A stretch of DNA of 64,000 bases from Betaproteobacteria bacterium UBA5216 (GCA_002412495.1 DHVE01000080.1:49723-113722), one strand, 5' to 3'. Positions 1 through 8,784 are shown, numbered from the stretch's first letter. A program made the numbers and translations. The notes: generated by a model from the letters alone, not told the origin.

Positions 1-698
1 GCCGCGTCGGGCAGCACGTACAGCGCGGCGCGATCATCGGCGAATTCCGCCTGGATTGCTTCGGCGCGTTCGAGGTCTTCGTGGTATGCGTTCTTCAATA
101 CATCGAACACCGGCTCGTCGATCATGAATTGCAGCGGATCGCGGTAGGGCATGATCGCCTCGTACAAATCTTCGGGCGGGTAGTGCAAATCATCGATGGT
201 TTCACCATACGCGTTGTAGTTCAGGCAATCGCCCAGCTCGTGCAGGCGGGCGAGCTCCGTGTGATCGAGTTCCAGCGGCTGCGCGGCCGCAATCGCGGGC
301 GCCACCAAATTGTCGCCGAACGCCGCCACCACGGCCCATGCGCGCTGGCGGCCCGACAAATACCGGTCCACGATCAGGCTGGTGCAAACATCGGGCGCGG
401 TATCAATGTGCGCGCTGAGCCGGGCGTGCGTGGGAATCACACCCGCCGCGTGATGATCAAAGTAACGGCACTTCACGCCGCGCCCCAGCAATCTGGCCAG
501 TGCGGACACGTTGGTTTTCATTGAGATATCCAGCACGGTGATTTCGTCGCCGGCCGCCGCATCGACGCGCTCCAGCAGCGACACATCGCGCTTGACGCCG
601 GTAATCCGCGTCGCGTCGCGCGGCTCTTCCAGCCGCAGCTGGTGCAGTGCGCATATACCATCGGCGTCACCGTTAAAAATGTCGTAATATTTGCTCAA
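1..698 (-). CDS. DHH-family phosphoesterase, 3' end cut off by the window
   Basis: A stop-free minus-strand frame runs from a TTG at 698-696 to the window edge, giving about 232 residues with the C-terminus missing. Near the N-terminus is FNGDADG, a DHH motif I, followed by DISMKT and then DHHAAG, the Asp-His-His signature. DHH proteins are metal-dependent phosphoesterases acting on nucleotides or short oligonucleotides; the substrate here is not evident. The TTG was chosen because the protein should begin just before the first DHH motif and no ATG or GTG lies upstream in frame. Its start codon shares one base with the start of the divergent VanZ-like gene. Family assignment is firm; the exact start is less sure. 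Confidence 0.85.
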   Translation of the reverse strand, partial: MSKYYDIFNGDADGICALHQLRLEEPRDATRITGVKRDVSLLERVDAAAGDEITVLDISMKTNVSALARLLGRGVKCRYFDHHAAGVIPTHARLSAHIDTAPDVCTSLIVDRYLSGRQRAWAVVAAFGDNLVAPAIAAAQPLELDHTELARLHELGDCLNYNAYGETIDDLHYPPEDLYEAIMPYRDPLQFMIDEPVFDVLKNAYHEDLERAEAIQAEFADDRAALYVLPDA

Positions 699-1822
699 TG
701 GCGTCAGTTTCTGAAATGGGTGACAACGCGAAAGCGCCCCCGGTGCCGCATGTCTACAAGCTGGCGCTGGTGATGGCGTTAGCTTACCTGCTCACCATCG
801 CCTACGCCAGTCTGCAACCCTTTCGCGGCTGGCGGTTGCCGCCCGAAGATCTCTACGGATTTCTCAGCGCCGCGTGGCCGCGTTATATCACGCTTGAAGA
901 TGTGCTGGCCAACGCCATTGCCTACCTGCCGCTCGGCTTCCTGCTGGCATTGGGATTGCGCCCGTTTTTGCGCCCCGTGCTGTCGGTCATCGCTGGCGCG
1001 CTGCTCGCGGCGGGCATCAGCATCGGCATGGAAAGCCTGCAACTGTTTTTGCCCGCGCGCATCCCCTCGAACATCGATGTGATGGCCAACGCCACCGGCG
1101 GTTTGATCGGCGCGCTGGCGGCGCCCTTGTTCGCGCCTTCGCAACTCATCGGCGCCCGGCTCATTGCCTGGCGCAACCGGGTATTCCGCGACGGCGCGCT
1201 CATCGAAACCGGTTTGCTCATCGCCGTGTTGTGGGTCGTCGCGCAACTCGATCCGGTGACGCAGATGTTCGGCACCGGCCACTTGCGCGCCACCTTCGAT
1301 CTGCCGGTTTATTTTTTTCATACGCCCGGACGCTATCTCACCGCCGAAGCCGCGGTGGTGTTTTTCAACCTGCTGGGACTCGGGCTGCTGCTGTCCACGC
1401 TGCTGCGCGCGGATACGCACCGCGGCTTGGTGATCGCGGGATTCATCGTGGCGGCCATCGCGCTGAAAATCGGCATCACGGCGGTCTTTTCAAAATCGCA
1501 GGGGGCACTCGCCTGGGTTACGCCCGGCGTCATGCTCGGTCTGTCCATGGGAGCAATGGTGTTGCTGGTCGGGCTGCTCTCGTTCGGGCATCGGACGCGC
1601 CTGTGGCTGTCGATGCTGTTTATTCTGTTTGCGCTGGCCGCCATCAATCTAGCGCCCGACAACCCTTACTTCAGCGCGCCGCCGCAACTGGCCAGCGGAC
1701 GCGTCAGCCATCTACTCAGCTTTTCGGCGATATTGCGTGCGTTTTCCGAATTGTGGCCCCTGTTGGCGCTGTCCTATCTGCTGGCTCTGTCGCGGCAGAA
1801 TCACGCGCGGCGGCCGTCATGA
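698..1822 (+). CDS. VanZ-like integral membrane protein
   Basis: This 374-residue protein has about nine hydrophobic segments. The first half carries a VanZ-like pattern: LLTIAYASLQPFRGW near residue 35, then DVLANAIAYLPLGFLLALG, then ESLQLFLPARIPSNIDVMANATGG, where the NxxxxxPLG and SxxQ/DxxxN features of VanZ proteins are seen. VanZ relatives are membrane proteins of poorly known function; the original member gives low-level teicoplanin resistance. The second half adds more membrane segments and is less conserved. A second in-frame ATG at 716 could be the real start, since neither has a clear ribosome-binding site. No specific function can be given. Confidence 0.8.
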   Translation: MASVSEMGDNAKAPPVPHVYKLALVMALAYLLTIAYASLQPFRGWRLPPEDLYGFLSAAWPRYITLEDVLANAIAYLPLGFLLALGLRPFLRPVLSVIAGALLAAGISIGMESLQLFLPARIPSNIDVMANATGGLIGALAAPLFAPSQLIGARLIAWRNRVFRDGALIETGLLIAVLWVVAQLDPVTQMFGTGHLRATFDLPVYFFHTPGRYLTAEAAVVFFNLLGLGLLLSTLLRADTHRGLVIAGFIVAAIALKIGITAVFSKSQGALAWVTPGVMLGLSMGAMVLLVGLLSFGHRTRLWLSMLFILFALAAINLAPDNPYFSAPPQLASGRVSHLLSFSAILRAFSELWPLLALSYLLALSRQNHARRPS

Positions 1823-1847
1823 ACCGCCAGGGGGTTCGGCTTATAAT
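1819..1847 (+). promoter_or_regulatory. Candidate sigma70 promoter for the small ferredoxin gene
   Basis: A perfect TATAAT lies at 1842-1847, preceded after 17 bases by ATGAAC (three of six matches to TTGACA). It sits 34 bases before the GTG start of the ferredoxin gene and overlaps the end of the VanZ-like gene. Assigned by eye only. Confidence 0.5.
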
Positions 1848-1880
1848 GCAACCCTGTTATCGAAAAAGGGGCGACACATC

Positions 1881-2189
1881 GTGAGTTATTTTGAACGGCA
1901 CGTTTTCTTTTGCTGCAACCAGCGCGACGCCGGAGCGAATTGCTGCAACAACCACGGCGCGAGCAAGATACGTGACTATGCCAAGGATAAAGTGAAGTCC
2001 CTCAAGCTCAACGGCAAGGGCAAGGTGCGCATCAACATGGCGGGCTGTCTCGACCGTTGCGACGAAGGCCCGGTGATGGTGATCTACCCCGAGGAAGTCT
2101 GGTACACCTACGTCGATCAGGAAGACGTCGACGAGATCGTGCAGGAACATCTGGTCAACGGGCGCGTGGTGGAACGGCTCAAGATCTGA
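1881..2189 (+). CDS. (2Fe-2S) ferredoxin, thioredoxin-like type
   Basis: A 102-residue protein starting at GTG 1881. It begins SYFERHVFFCCNQRD and has Cys clusters in CCNQRDAGANCC and again in MAGCLDRCDEG, the paired-Cys layout of small thioredoxin-like [2Fe-2S] ferredoxins. The second cluster is followed by PVMVIYPEEVWYTYV, typical of this family. It is likely a soluble electron carrier or cluster sensor; its partner is unknown. It is followed by a hydrolase gene and has its own promoter candidate upstream. Confidence 0.85.
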   Translation: MSYFERHVFFCCNQRDAGANCCNNHGASKIRDYAKDKVKSLKLNGKGKVRINMAGCLDRCDEGPVMVIYPEEVWYTYVDQEDVDEIVQEHLVNGRVVERLKI

Positions 2190-2275
2190 AGACGAAAGGG
2201 TGAAGGAAGAAACACAACCTGACCAGCGGTCGGCCGTTGACAGTTTTCATCCTTCCGCCTTCATCCTGTGAAAAA

Positions 2276-2881
2276 ATGCCCTCAGCCCCCGAAACCCTGT
2301 TAATCCCCGGTCCCGCGGGCGCCATCGAAACCGATGTGCAGATGCCGCAGGGCGCTACGCGCGGCATCGCGCTGATCGCCCACCCCAATCCCGTGCAGGG
2401 CGGCACCAAGGACAACAAGGTAGTGACCACGCTGGCGCGCGCGTTTAATTCGTTGGGTTACGTCGCCGTGCGGCCAAATTTTCGCGGCGTCGGCGCCACG
2501 GAAGGCATTCATGATAAAGGTATTGGCGAAACCGCCGACCTGATCGCCGTGGCCGATTATGCGATGGCGCGTTTTCAGATACGCCCCCTACTCCTGGCCG
2601 GCTTTTCCTTCGGCTGTTTTGTACAAACACGCGTCGCCAAACAGTTGCCCTGTGAACGCATGGTGCTGATCGCGCCCGCGGTCAATCGTTTTGCCACGGA
2701 ACTGGCGCCGGAGAGCACGCTCATCGTTCACGGCGAGCTCGATGACGTGGTGCCACTCACGGCGGTATTCGATTGGGCGCGACCGCAGAATCTGCCGGTG
2801 GTGGTCGTGCCGGGCGGCGAACACTTTTTCCATGGCCGGTTGCACCTGCTGTCGCAAATCGTGACGCGCTGGTGCGCATGA
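2276..2881 (+). CDS. Alpha/beta hydrolase (COG2945-like)
   Basis: A 201-residue single-domain alpha/beta hydrolase. Ser nucleophile elbow GFSFG lies near residue 109, a likely acid in HGELDDVVP and the His in GGEHFFHG near the C-terminus. HPNPVQGGTKDNKVV near the N-terminus is typical of small hydrolases of this group. The ATG at 2276 was chosen because the upstream in-frame extension does not resemble the family. Its stop overlaps the start of the ABC ATPase gene (ATGA at 2878-2881), so the two are probably co-translated. Substrate unknown. Confidence 0.85.
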   Translation: MPSAPETLLIPGPAGAIETDVQMPQGATRGIALIAHPNPVQGGTKDNKVVTTLARAFNSLGYVAVRPNFRGVGATEGIHDKGIGETADLIAVADYAMARFQIRPLLLAGFSFGCFVQTRVAKQLPCERMVLIAPAVNRFATELAPESTLIVHGELDDVVPLTAVFDWARPQNLPVVVVPGGEHFFHGRLHLLSQIVTRWCA

Positions 2882-3789
2882 CGCATCTGGCCGTCAGCAA
2901 GCTGCGCAAGTCGTACGACGGGCGCGACGTGGTCGCGGGCCTCGATTTCGAACTCGTGCCTGGTGAATGTTTCGGCTTGCTCGGGCCCAACGGCGCCGGC
3001 AAAACCACCACGCTGCGCCTGATACTGGGGCTTACGCAGCCCGACGGCGGCAATATCACCCTGCTCGATCACGATGTTGCGACGCATGCCCGCGAAGCGC
3101 GCGCGCGCGTAGGCGTGGTGCCGCAACTCGATAACCTGGACCCGGATTTCACCGTGCGTGAAAACCTGCTGGTGTACGGACGGTACTTCGGCATGCCGCG
3201 TCACGACTTGGAGCAACGCATTCCCGAATTGCTTGACTATGCGGGACTGACCACGCGCGCGGATACGCGCATACAAACATTGTCGGGCGGCATGAAGCGG
3301 CGGCTCACGCTGGCGCGCGCGCTGATCAATGATCCCGACCTGCTGTTTCTCGATGAACCGACCACCGGCCTGGATCCGCAGGCACGGCATCTGATCTGGG
3401 AACGGCTAAGGCAACTGATGCTGCGCGGCAAAACGCTGCTGCTCACCACGCATTTCATGGAAGAGGCGGAACGGTTGTGCCATCGCCTTGCCATCATGGA
3501 TCACGGACGCATCATCGCCATCGGCACGCCGCGCGAACTGATCGTGGCGCACATCGAACCCGAAGTAGTCGAAGTGTACGGCGACGGCGCGGAAGACTGG
3601 GCGGCCAGCACCGGCACCCGGCTCGCCGAACGCTGCGAAAAACATGGCGAGACCGTGTTCTGCTACGCGCGCGATGCGCACGCCCTGGCTGCCAATCTTG
3701 CCGATCAGAACAGCGTGCGATATCTGCACCGCCGTGCGAATCTTGAGGACGTGTTTCTCAAGCTGACCGGGCGCGAGCTAAGGGATTGA
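2878..3789 (+). CDS. ABC exporter ATP-binding protein, NodI/CcmA type
   Basis: A 303-residue ATPase with Walker A GPNGAGKTT near residue 39, signature LSGGMKRRL, Walker B LLFLDEP and switch His in TTHFMEEAERL. The C-terminal roughly 80 residues form the extension usual in NodI-like ATPases. It powers export through the membrane protein encoded next; the pair resembles NodI-NodJ, but relatives occur widely outside nodulating bacteria and the substrate is unknown. It starts inside the stop of the upstream hydrolase gene. Confidence 0.9.
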   Translation: MTHLAVSKLRKSYDGRDVVAGLDFELVPGECFGLLGPNGAGKTTTLRLILGLTQPDGGNITLLDHDVATHAREARARVGVVPQLDNLDPDFTVRENLLVYGRYFGMPRHDLEQRIPELLDYAGLTTRADTRIQTLSGGMKRRLTLARALINDPDLLFLDEPTTGLDPQARHLIWERLRQLMLRGKTLLLTTHFMEEAERLCHRLAIMDHGRIIAIGTPRELIVAHIEPEVVEVYGDGAEDWAASTGTRLAERCEKHGETVFCYARDAHALAANLADQNSVRYLHRRANLEDVFLKLTGRELRD

Positions 3790-3887
3790 TTTTGAAAATC
3801 GTGAACGAGAAAATGCACGCCGTCGCGATTCCGCGATTCGGGGCCTCCCGTTCCCCCGACCACCCGTTCCGTTCACGGGGTTAACTC

Positions 3888-4637
3888 ATGCGCTTTCTCC
3901 ACGTATGGCGGCGCAACCTGCTGGTATGGCGCAAACTCGCCATCCCCTCCATGCTGGGCAATCTGGCGGACCCGATGCTCTACATGCTGGGACTGGGCTA
4001 TGGACTCGGTGGCATGCTGCCGCAAATACAAGGCGTGAGTTACGTGGCGTTTCTGGCCGGCGGCGTGGTGTGTTCATCCACCATGTTCACCGCGTCGTTC
4101 GAATCGATGTACTCCGCGTTTTCACGCATGCACGTGCAGCGCACCTGGGACGCCATCATCAACGCGCCGCTTTCGCTGGACGATGTGGTGTTGGGCGAAT
4201 GGGTGTGGGCGGCAAGCAAGAGCGTGCTGTCGGGTTGCGCGGTGCTGGTGGTCGCGGCCGCGCTGGGACTTGTCGGCTCGCCGCTGGCACTGTGGATCAT
4301 TCCGGTGATACTGCTCACCGGTCTCGTGTTCTCGGGCCTGGGCCTCATCGTCACCGCGTTGTCGCCGAGCTACGATTTTTTCATGTATTACTTCACGCTG
4401 GCGATCACGCCGATGATGCTGTTGTGCGGCGTGTTTTACCCGCCGGAACAATTGCCGGGCGCGGCGCAGATGGTCGCGCAAGCGCTGCCGTTGACCCACG
4501 CGGTAGCACTGTCGCGTCCACTGATGAACGGCGCACTCCCCGATCACGCGTGGTTGCACGTCGTGGTGCTGATACTCTATGCGGGTGTAAGCTACGGCAT
4601 TGCACGGCATTATCTGCGCAAAAGAATTCTTAAATAA
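3888..4637 (+). CDS. ABC-2 type exporter permease, NodJ type
   Basis: A 249-residue permease with about six membrane segments. The opening (WRRNLLVWRKLAIPSMLGN) and LAGGVVCSSTMFTASFESMY, then HVQRTWDAIINAPL, are characteristic of NodJ-type ABC-2 membrane subunits. It follows its ATPase after 98 bases that hold no gene and sits 6 bases before the HemJ-like gene. The exporter substrate cannot be deduced. Confidence 0.9.
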   Translation: MRFLHVWRRNLLVWRKLAIPSMLGNLADPMLYMLGLGYGLGGMLPQIQGVSYVAFLAGGVVCSSTMFTASFESMYSAFSRMHVQRTWDAIINAPLSLDDVVLGEWVWAASKSVLSGCAVLVVAAALGLVGSPLALWIIPVILLTGLVFSGLGLIVTALSPSYDFFMYYFTLAITPMMLLCGVFYPPEQLPGAAQMVAQALPLTHAVALSRPLMNGALPDHAWLHVVVLILYAGVSYGIARHYLRKRILK

Positions 4638-4643
4638 ATCAAT

Positions 4644-5060
4644 ATGTTATGGATTAAGACACTCCATCTCTTTTTCGTGATCTCGTGGTTCGCGGGTCTG
4701 TTCTATCTGCCGCGCATCTACGTGAATCTGGCGATGGAAAATGACCGTGCGGCCCAATCGCGTTTGCTCGCCATGGCGCGCAAGTTGTATCGATTCATGA
4801 CGATGCTGGCGGTATTTGCGCTGGCATTCGGCCTGTGGCTGTGGCTCGGATATTTTTATGCGGCGGCCGGCGGCTGGCTGCACGCAAAACTCGCACTGGT
4901 GGCGGTGCTGATTGGATTTCACCATGGCTGCGGTCGCTTGCTCGCCAAATTCGAACAGGGCCGCAACACACGCTCGCACGTGTGGTATCGCTGGTTTAAT
5001 GAAGTACCCACCGTCATTCTGCTGTTGGTTGTCATCCTTACCGTGCTGAAGCCGTTTTAG
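4644..5060 (+). CDS. HemJ/CopD-like membrane protein
   Basis: A 138-residue protein with four hydrophobic segments. The start, LWIKTLHLFFVISWFAGLFY followed by LPRIYV, matches the conserved opening of HemJ proteins (UPF0093), including the conserved His in segment one; the Lys in HAKLALVAV matches the conserved Lys. HemJ oxidises protoporphyrinogen IX in heme synthesis in bacteria lacking HemG and HemY. Betaproteobacterial members are often labelled CopD family. No heme genes are adjacent, so the role is by homology only. Confidence 0.78.
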   Translation: MLWIKTLHLFFVISWFAGLFYLPRIYVNLAMENDRAAQSRLLAMARKLYRFMTMLAVFALAFGLWLWLGYFYAAAGGWLHAKLALVAVLIGFHHGCGRLLAKFEQGRNTRSHVWYRWFNEVPTVILLLVVILTVLKPF

Positions 5061-5072
5061 CCCCATACCAAA

Positions 5073-5558
5073 GTGCAAACCCTGAAAAAAATCACCGCAA
5101 AGGCGCAAAGCCGCAAAGGTGCCGCAAAGGAACTTCAAAAACGGTTTTCTTTGCGTTTTCTTTGCGGCTTTGCGCCTTTGCGGCAGGGGTTGATTTTAGG
5201 TGCGCTCCTGAGTTCGCTGACACTGGCGATGCCAGTGATTGCTCGTGCCGACGCCAGCATCATCGTGCAGCAATCGCCGCTGGCGGGCTTCCAGTTCTAC
5301 GATGGCAAGGCACGCTGGGACGACTTGAAGCCGGGCGACGCGCTGACGCTGGTGCGCGAACGCGACAACCCGCACGATGCCAACGCGGTGCGCGTGGAGT
5401 GGAACGGCAGCCGTCTGGGCTATATTCCGCGACGTGAAAATGCCGATGTCGCGCGGCAGATGGATCGCGGCGCGCCAGTGAAAGCCCGCATCGTCAAGCT
5501 CACCGAAGCGCGCAATCCCTGGCAGCGCATTTTGTTCGAGGTGTATGTTGACCTGTAA
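5073..5558 (+). CDS. HIRAN-domain protein with signal peptide; 5' end contains a dispersed repeat
   Basis: The last 100 residues form a HIRAN domain: GFQFYDGKARWDDLKPGD, then LVRERDNPHDANAVRV and RLGYIPRREN. HIRAN domains bind DNA ends in larger repair proteins, but stand-alone secreted copies are of unknown role. A signal peptide (LILGALLSSLTLA, cleavage near ARADA) begins at residue 40. The first 39 residues are encoded by an inverted repeat at 5095-5183 and look like read-through of that element. The true start may be TTG 5190, directly before the signal peptide; GTG 5073 keeps the full frame. Confidence 0.75.
   Translation: MQTLKKITAKAQSRKGAAKELQKRFSLRFLCGFAPLRQGLILGALLSSLTLAMPVIARADASIIVQQSPLAGFQFYDGKARWDDLKPGDALTLVRERDNPHDANAVRVEWNGSRLGYIPRRENADVARQMDRGAPVKARIVKLTEARNPWQRILFEVYVDL
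5095..5183. repeat. Dispersed inverted repeat of GCAAAG units, copy 1
   Basis: Two 24-base arms (5095-5118 and 5160-5183) are perfect reverse complements and are made of 8-base steps containing GCAAAG. A near-identical element lies at 63286-63371. The copy sits between the HemJ-like stop and the HIRAN signal peptide, in frame with the latter. Similar GCAAAG-rich palindromes occur in many environmental bacterial genomes (recalled, not searched). Confidence 0.9.
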
Positions 5559-5576
5559 TACGACTGTGAATCGCGG

Positions 5577-6773
5577 TTGAGCACCCTCGCGCATTTTTTC
5601 GCGAGCTGTCCGCGCGGGCTGGAACCGGTGCTGGTGAAGGAGCTCGCCGCGCTGGGCGCCGGTCACGTCAAGGCGGTTGAAGGCGGGGTGCATTTTTCGG
5701 GCGCGCTCACGCTGGGCTACGCCGCCAATCTGCATTCACGTGTCGCGAGTCGCGTGCTGTGGCGCGCCGGCCAATCGCACTACCGCACGGATCAGGACAT
5801 CTACGACGCCGCGCGAAAAATCAATTGGCCCGCGCTATTTACGGTGGAGCGCACAATGCGGGTCAACGTGTCGGCGATCAAGGCGCCGGTGAAAAGTCTT
5901 GATTTCATTACCCTGCGCATCAAGGACGCGATTTGCGATGTGTTTCGCGCCCACCACGCCAGTCCCGGCAAGCGCCCCAGCATCGACACCCACGCGCCGG
6001 ATGTGCGCGTGCATGCGTTTCTCACCGCCGCCGATGTCACGCTGTATCTCGATTTATCCGGCGAGCCGTTGTTCAAACGCGGCTACCGGCGCGAGGCGGG
6101 CGAGGCGCCACTGCGCGAGAATCTCGCGGCGGGCATGCTGGCGCTGTCGGGCTGGACGCCTGAGACGACATTGCTCGACCCGATGTGCGGCAGCGGCACC
6201 ATTCTGTGTGAAGCGGTGCAGATCGCGGCCAACCGCGCACCCGGCATCGGCCGCGCTTTCGGCTTTGAGAACCTGCTGAATTACGATGCGAAGGCGTGGG
6301 AAGCGTTGCGCGAGGCCGCCTACAGCGCCGAAAATAATTCAATAAAAACAAATATTTACGGATCGGACCTGAGGGGCGATGCACTGGCGTTGGCACGCGC
6401 GAATCTTGATGAACTCGATCTGGCCGACAAGGTGTCGCTCAAGCAGGCCAATGTGTTTGAAATGCCCGCGCCTGCGCCGGCGGGTATGACCGGCGGCATC
6501 ATCGTCACCAATCCGCCATACGGCGTTCGCATGGAAGATCGCGATGCGCTGGCGGCGTTTTACCCACAACTGGGCGACGCGCTGAAAAAGCGCTTCAGTG
6601 GCTGGACTGCGTACATTCTCTCGTCGGACATGCAACTGGCGAAGGGCATCGGACTCGCTGCCTCCAAACGCACACCGCTGTTTAACGGCGCGCTGGAATG
6701 CCGCCTGTTCGAATACAAGCTGGTGTCGGGCAGCATGCGCCGCGTGAAACCGGCGGCCGGCGCGCCGGACTAA
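5577..6773 (+). CDS. THUMP-domain RNA guanine-N2 methyltransferase, RlmL-like
   Basis: A 398-residue protein. The N-terminus (FFASCPRGLEPVLVKELAAL) and a THUMP region to about residue 165 are followed by an N6/N2-methylase domain with DPMCGSGTILCEA near residue 202 and the catalytic NPPYG near residue 313. This is the layout of the N-terminal half of E. coli RlmKL, which makes m2G2445 in 23S rRNA. The C-terminal RlmK half is absent, as is usual outside gamma-proteobacteria. The start is a TTG. Which RNA base it modifies here is by homology. Confidence 0.88.
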   Translation: MSTLAHFFASCPRGLEPVLVKELAALGAGHVKAVEGGVHFSGALTLGYAANLHSRVASRVLWRAGQSHYRTDQDIYDAARKINWPALFTVERTMRVNVSAIKAPVKSLDFITLRIKDAICDVFRAHHASPGKRPSIDTHAPDVRVHAFLTAADVTLYLDLSGEPLFKRGYRREAGEAPLRENLAAGMLALSGWTPETTLLDPMCGSGTILCEAVQIAANRAPGIGRAFGFENLLNYDAKAWEALREAAYSAENNSIKTNIYGSDLRGDALALARANLDELDLADKVSLKQANVFEMPAPAPAGMTGGIIVTNPPYGVRMEDRDALAAFYPQLGDALKKRFSGWTAYILSSDMQLAKGIGLAASKRTPLFNGALECRLFEYKLVSGSMRRVKPAAGAPD

Positions 6774-6810
6774 ACCGATGCGATATCACCGGTCACCTCC
6801 CGCCACTCGC

Positions 6811-7557
6811 CTACCAGCCGGTCGCGCGCGCGAGCAATGACGCACCGATCAGCATCAACAATACGCTGATCACGCGCAGCAACTGTGCGCGCGACACCCG
6901 TTTGCTGATGCGCGTGCCGATACCGAGGCCCGCCAATGCAAACGGTAGCAGCAACGCAAACGCCGTCAGCCGGTCGGCCAGCATCAGGCCACCCGCGAGA
7001 AACACCAGCGCGCGCGTGGTGGTGGAAAAAATCACCATGTTCGACAGGGTCGCGCGATACGCGCCCGTATCCACGAGGCGGCGCGCCAGATAGATTGCAT
7101 AGGGCGGCGCCGCGATGCCCAGCAGCGTGCCCATCGATCCGCCGATGAATCCGGTGAACGGCGCCCAGACGCGGCTGACCCTGCCGGGCGCGCCGTCCTG
7201 GCGCAACGAATACACGGCGTAGATCAGCAGAAATGCGCCCAACGCCGTCATGATCGCCCGCTGCGGCAAATTCACCAGCAAGGTGACGCCCACCACCGCG
7301 CCAACAATCGAAAACGGAATCATCCAGCGCAATTCTGTCCAGTCGGCATCGCGCGTGATGCGCGCCCCGACCGCGAGCGCCGCGACCACGTCGAGCAGCA
7401 CGCAGGTGGGCAGCACGAATTCCATCGGCAGCAGGTGCGACAAAACCGGCACGGTGAACAACGCCGCACCGAAGGCCGTGACGCCGAAAATGATGTACGC
7501 GCCAAACACCACCGCGGCAGCGATGATGAAGGTGGCGGGATCGAAGGGAGTGGTCAA
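6811..7557 (-). CDS. TauE/SafE (TSUP) family permease
   Basis: A 248-residue membrane protein with about eight hydrophobic segments. FGVTAFGAALFTVPVL near residue 24 and its internal counterpart FIGGSMGTLLGIAAPPYAIY near residue 135 are the paired signature of the TSUP family, which exports or takes up sulfite, sulfoacetate and related anions. The gene is convergent with the RNA methyltransferase and lies just beyond the pilU terminator. The substrate is not predictable. Confidence 0.88.
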   Translation of the reverse strand: MTTPFDPATFIIAAAVVFGAYIIFGVTAFGAALFTVPVLSHLLPMEFVLPTCVLLDVVAALAVGARITRDADWTELRWMIPFSIVGAVVGVTLLVNLPQRAIMTALGAFLLIYAVYSLRQDGAPGRVSRVWAPFTGFIGGSMGTLLGIAAPPYAIYLARRLVDTGAYRATLSNMVIFSTTTRALVFLAGGLMLADRLTAFALLLPFALAGLGIGTRISKRVSRAQLLRVISVLLMLIGASLLARATGW

Positions 7558-7560
7558 GCC

Positions 7561-7592
7561 AAAAAAAACGCCGGCGGGAAGTCCGGCGTTTT
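7561..7592 (-). terminator. Rho-independent terminator after pilU
   Basis: On the minus strand ACGCCGG and CCGGCGT pair around an eight-base loop, followed immediately by a run of eight T. It lies 22 bases after the pilU stop and just before the TauE-like start, so it insulates the permease gene from pil transcription. Confidence 0.85.
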
Positions 7593-7613
7593 CGTGTCAA
7601 TCAACAGGTGTGA

Positions 7614-8750
7614 TTATGTGATCTGCAAATGTTCGATGCCGGTCATCACATCCTTGTCCTTGGCCTCCTTGCCCTGAAGCTTGATCATCAACCGCAGTTC
7701 GTTCAGCGAATCAGCGTTGCGCAACGCGTCTTCGTAGGAAACCAAGCCGCCTTCATAAAGATCGAACAGCGCCTGATCGAAGGTCTGCATGCCCATTTCG
7801 CGGGATTTTTTCATGATTTCCTTGATCTCGTGCACCTCGCCCTTGAAAATCAAATCGGATATCAGCGGCGAATTGAGCATGATTTCCACCGCAGCCGCGC
7901 GCCCCTTGCCATCGCGCTTGGGCAACAGCCGCTGCGACACGATGGCGCGCAGGTTGAGCGACAAATCCATCAGCAGTTGATGCCGGCGTTCTTCGGGGAA
8001 AAAGTTGATCACGCGATCCAGCGCCTGGTTGGCGCTGTTTGCGTGCAGCGTGGCGAGGCACAGGTGGCCGGTCTCGGCAAACGCAATGGCGTAATCCATG
8101 GTGTCGCGGTCACGAATCTCGCCAATGAGAATCACATCGGGCGCCTGGCGCAGCGTGTTCTTCAGCGCCGCCATCCAGCTTTCGGTATCGACGCCGACTT
8201 CGCGCTGCGTGATGATGCAGTTCTTGTGCTCATGCACAAACTCGATGGGGTCTTCAATGGTGATGATATGGCCATAGGTGCTTTCATTGCGGTGACCGAT
8301 CATCGCCGCGAGCGAGGTGGATTTGCCGGAACCGGTGCCACCCACCATCATGACCAGTCCACGCTTGGCCAGCACCACGTCCTTCAGCACACCCGGAAGA
8401 CCAAGGTCTTCGAATTTCGGGATCGTCGCCACAATGGTACGCAGCACCATACCCACGCGGCCCTGCTGCACGAATGCACTGACGCGGAACCGGCCAATGC
8501 CGCCGGGGCTGATGGCAAAATTGCATTCCTTGGTCGATTCGAACTCCGCCGCCTGCTTGTCGTTCATGATTGACGCCGCCAGATCGGCGGTATGCTGCGG
8601 CGACAGTGCCTGATTGGCCACCGGCATCATCTTGCCGTCGAGTTTGATCGCGGGCGGAAAGCCGGCCGTGATGAACAGGTCGGACGCCTTCTTCGAGACC
8701 ATCGCCCGCAACAAGTCCTGCATGAATTTGACGCCCTGATCTCTATCCAT
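7614..8750 (-). CDS. pilU: Type IV pilus retraction ATPase PilU
   Basis: A 378-residue hexameric ATPase with Walker A GGTGSGKST near residue 138, Asp box ITIEDPIEFVHEHK, Walker B DVILIGEIRD and His box GHLCLATLHANSA. It aligns with PilT throughout but lacks the PilT AIRNLIREGK motif and has its own C-terminal tail, as PilU proteins do. PilU assists PilT in pilus retraction at the inner-membrane motor. It lies 34 bases downstream of pilT on the same strand. Confidence 0.93.
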   Translation of the reverse strand: MDRDQGVKFMQDLLRAMVSKKASDLFITAGFPPAIKLDGKMMPVANQALSPQHTADLAASIMNDKQAAEFESTKECNFAISPGGIGRFRVSAFVQQGRVGMVLRTIVATIPKFEDLGLPGVLKDVVLAKRGLVMMVGGTGSGKSTSLAAMIGHRNESTYGHIITIEDPIEFVHEHKNCIITQREVGVDTESWMAALKNTLRQAPDVILIGEIRDRDTMDYAIAFAETGHLCLATLHANSANQALDRVINFFPEERRHQLLMDLSLNLRAIVSQRLLPKRDGKGRAAAVEIMLNSPLISDLIFKGEVHEIKEIMKKSREMGMQTFDQALFDLYEGGLVSYEDALRNADSLNELRLMIKLQGKEAKDKDVMTGIEHLQIT

Positions 8751-8784
8751 TTGCCTCTCCCGCGTTCAGGAATCGCAACCGCGA

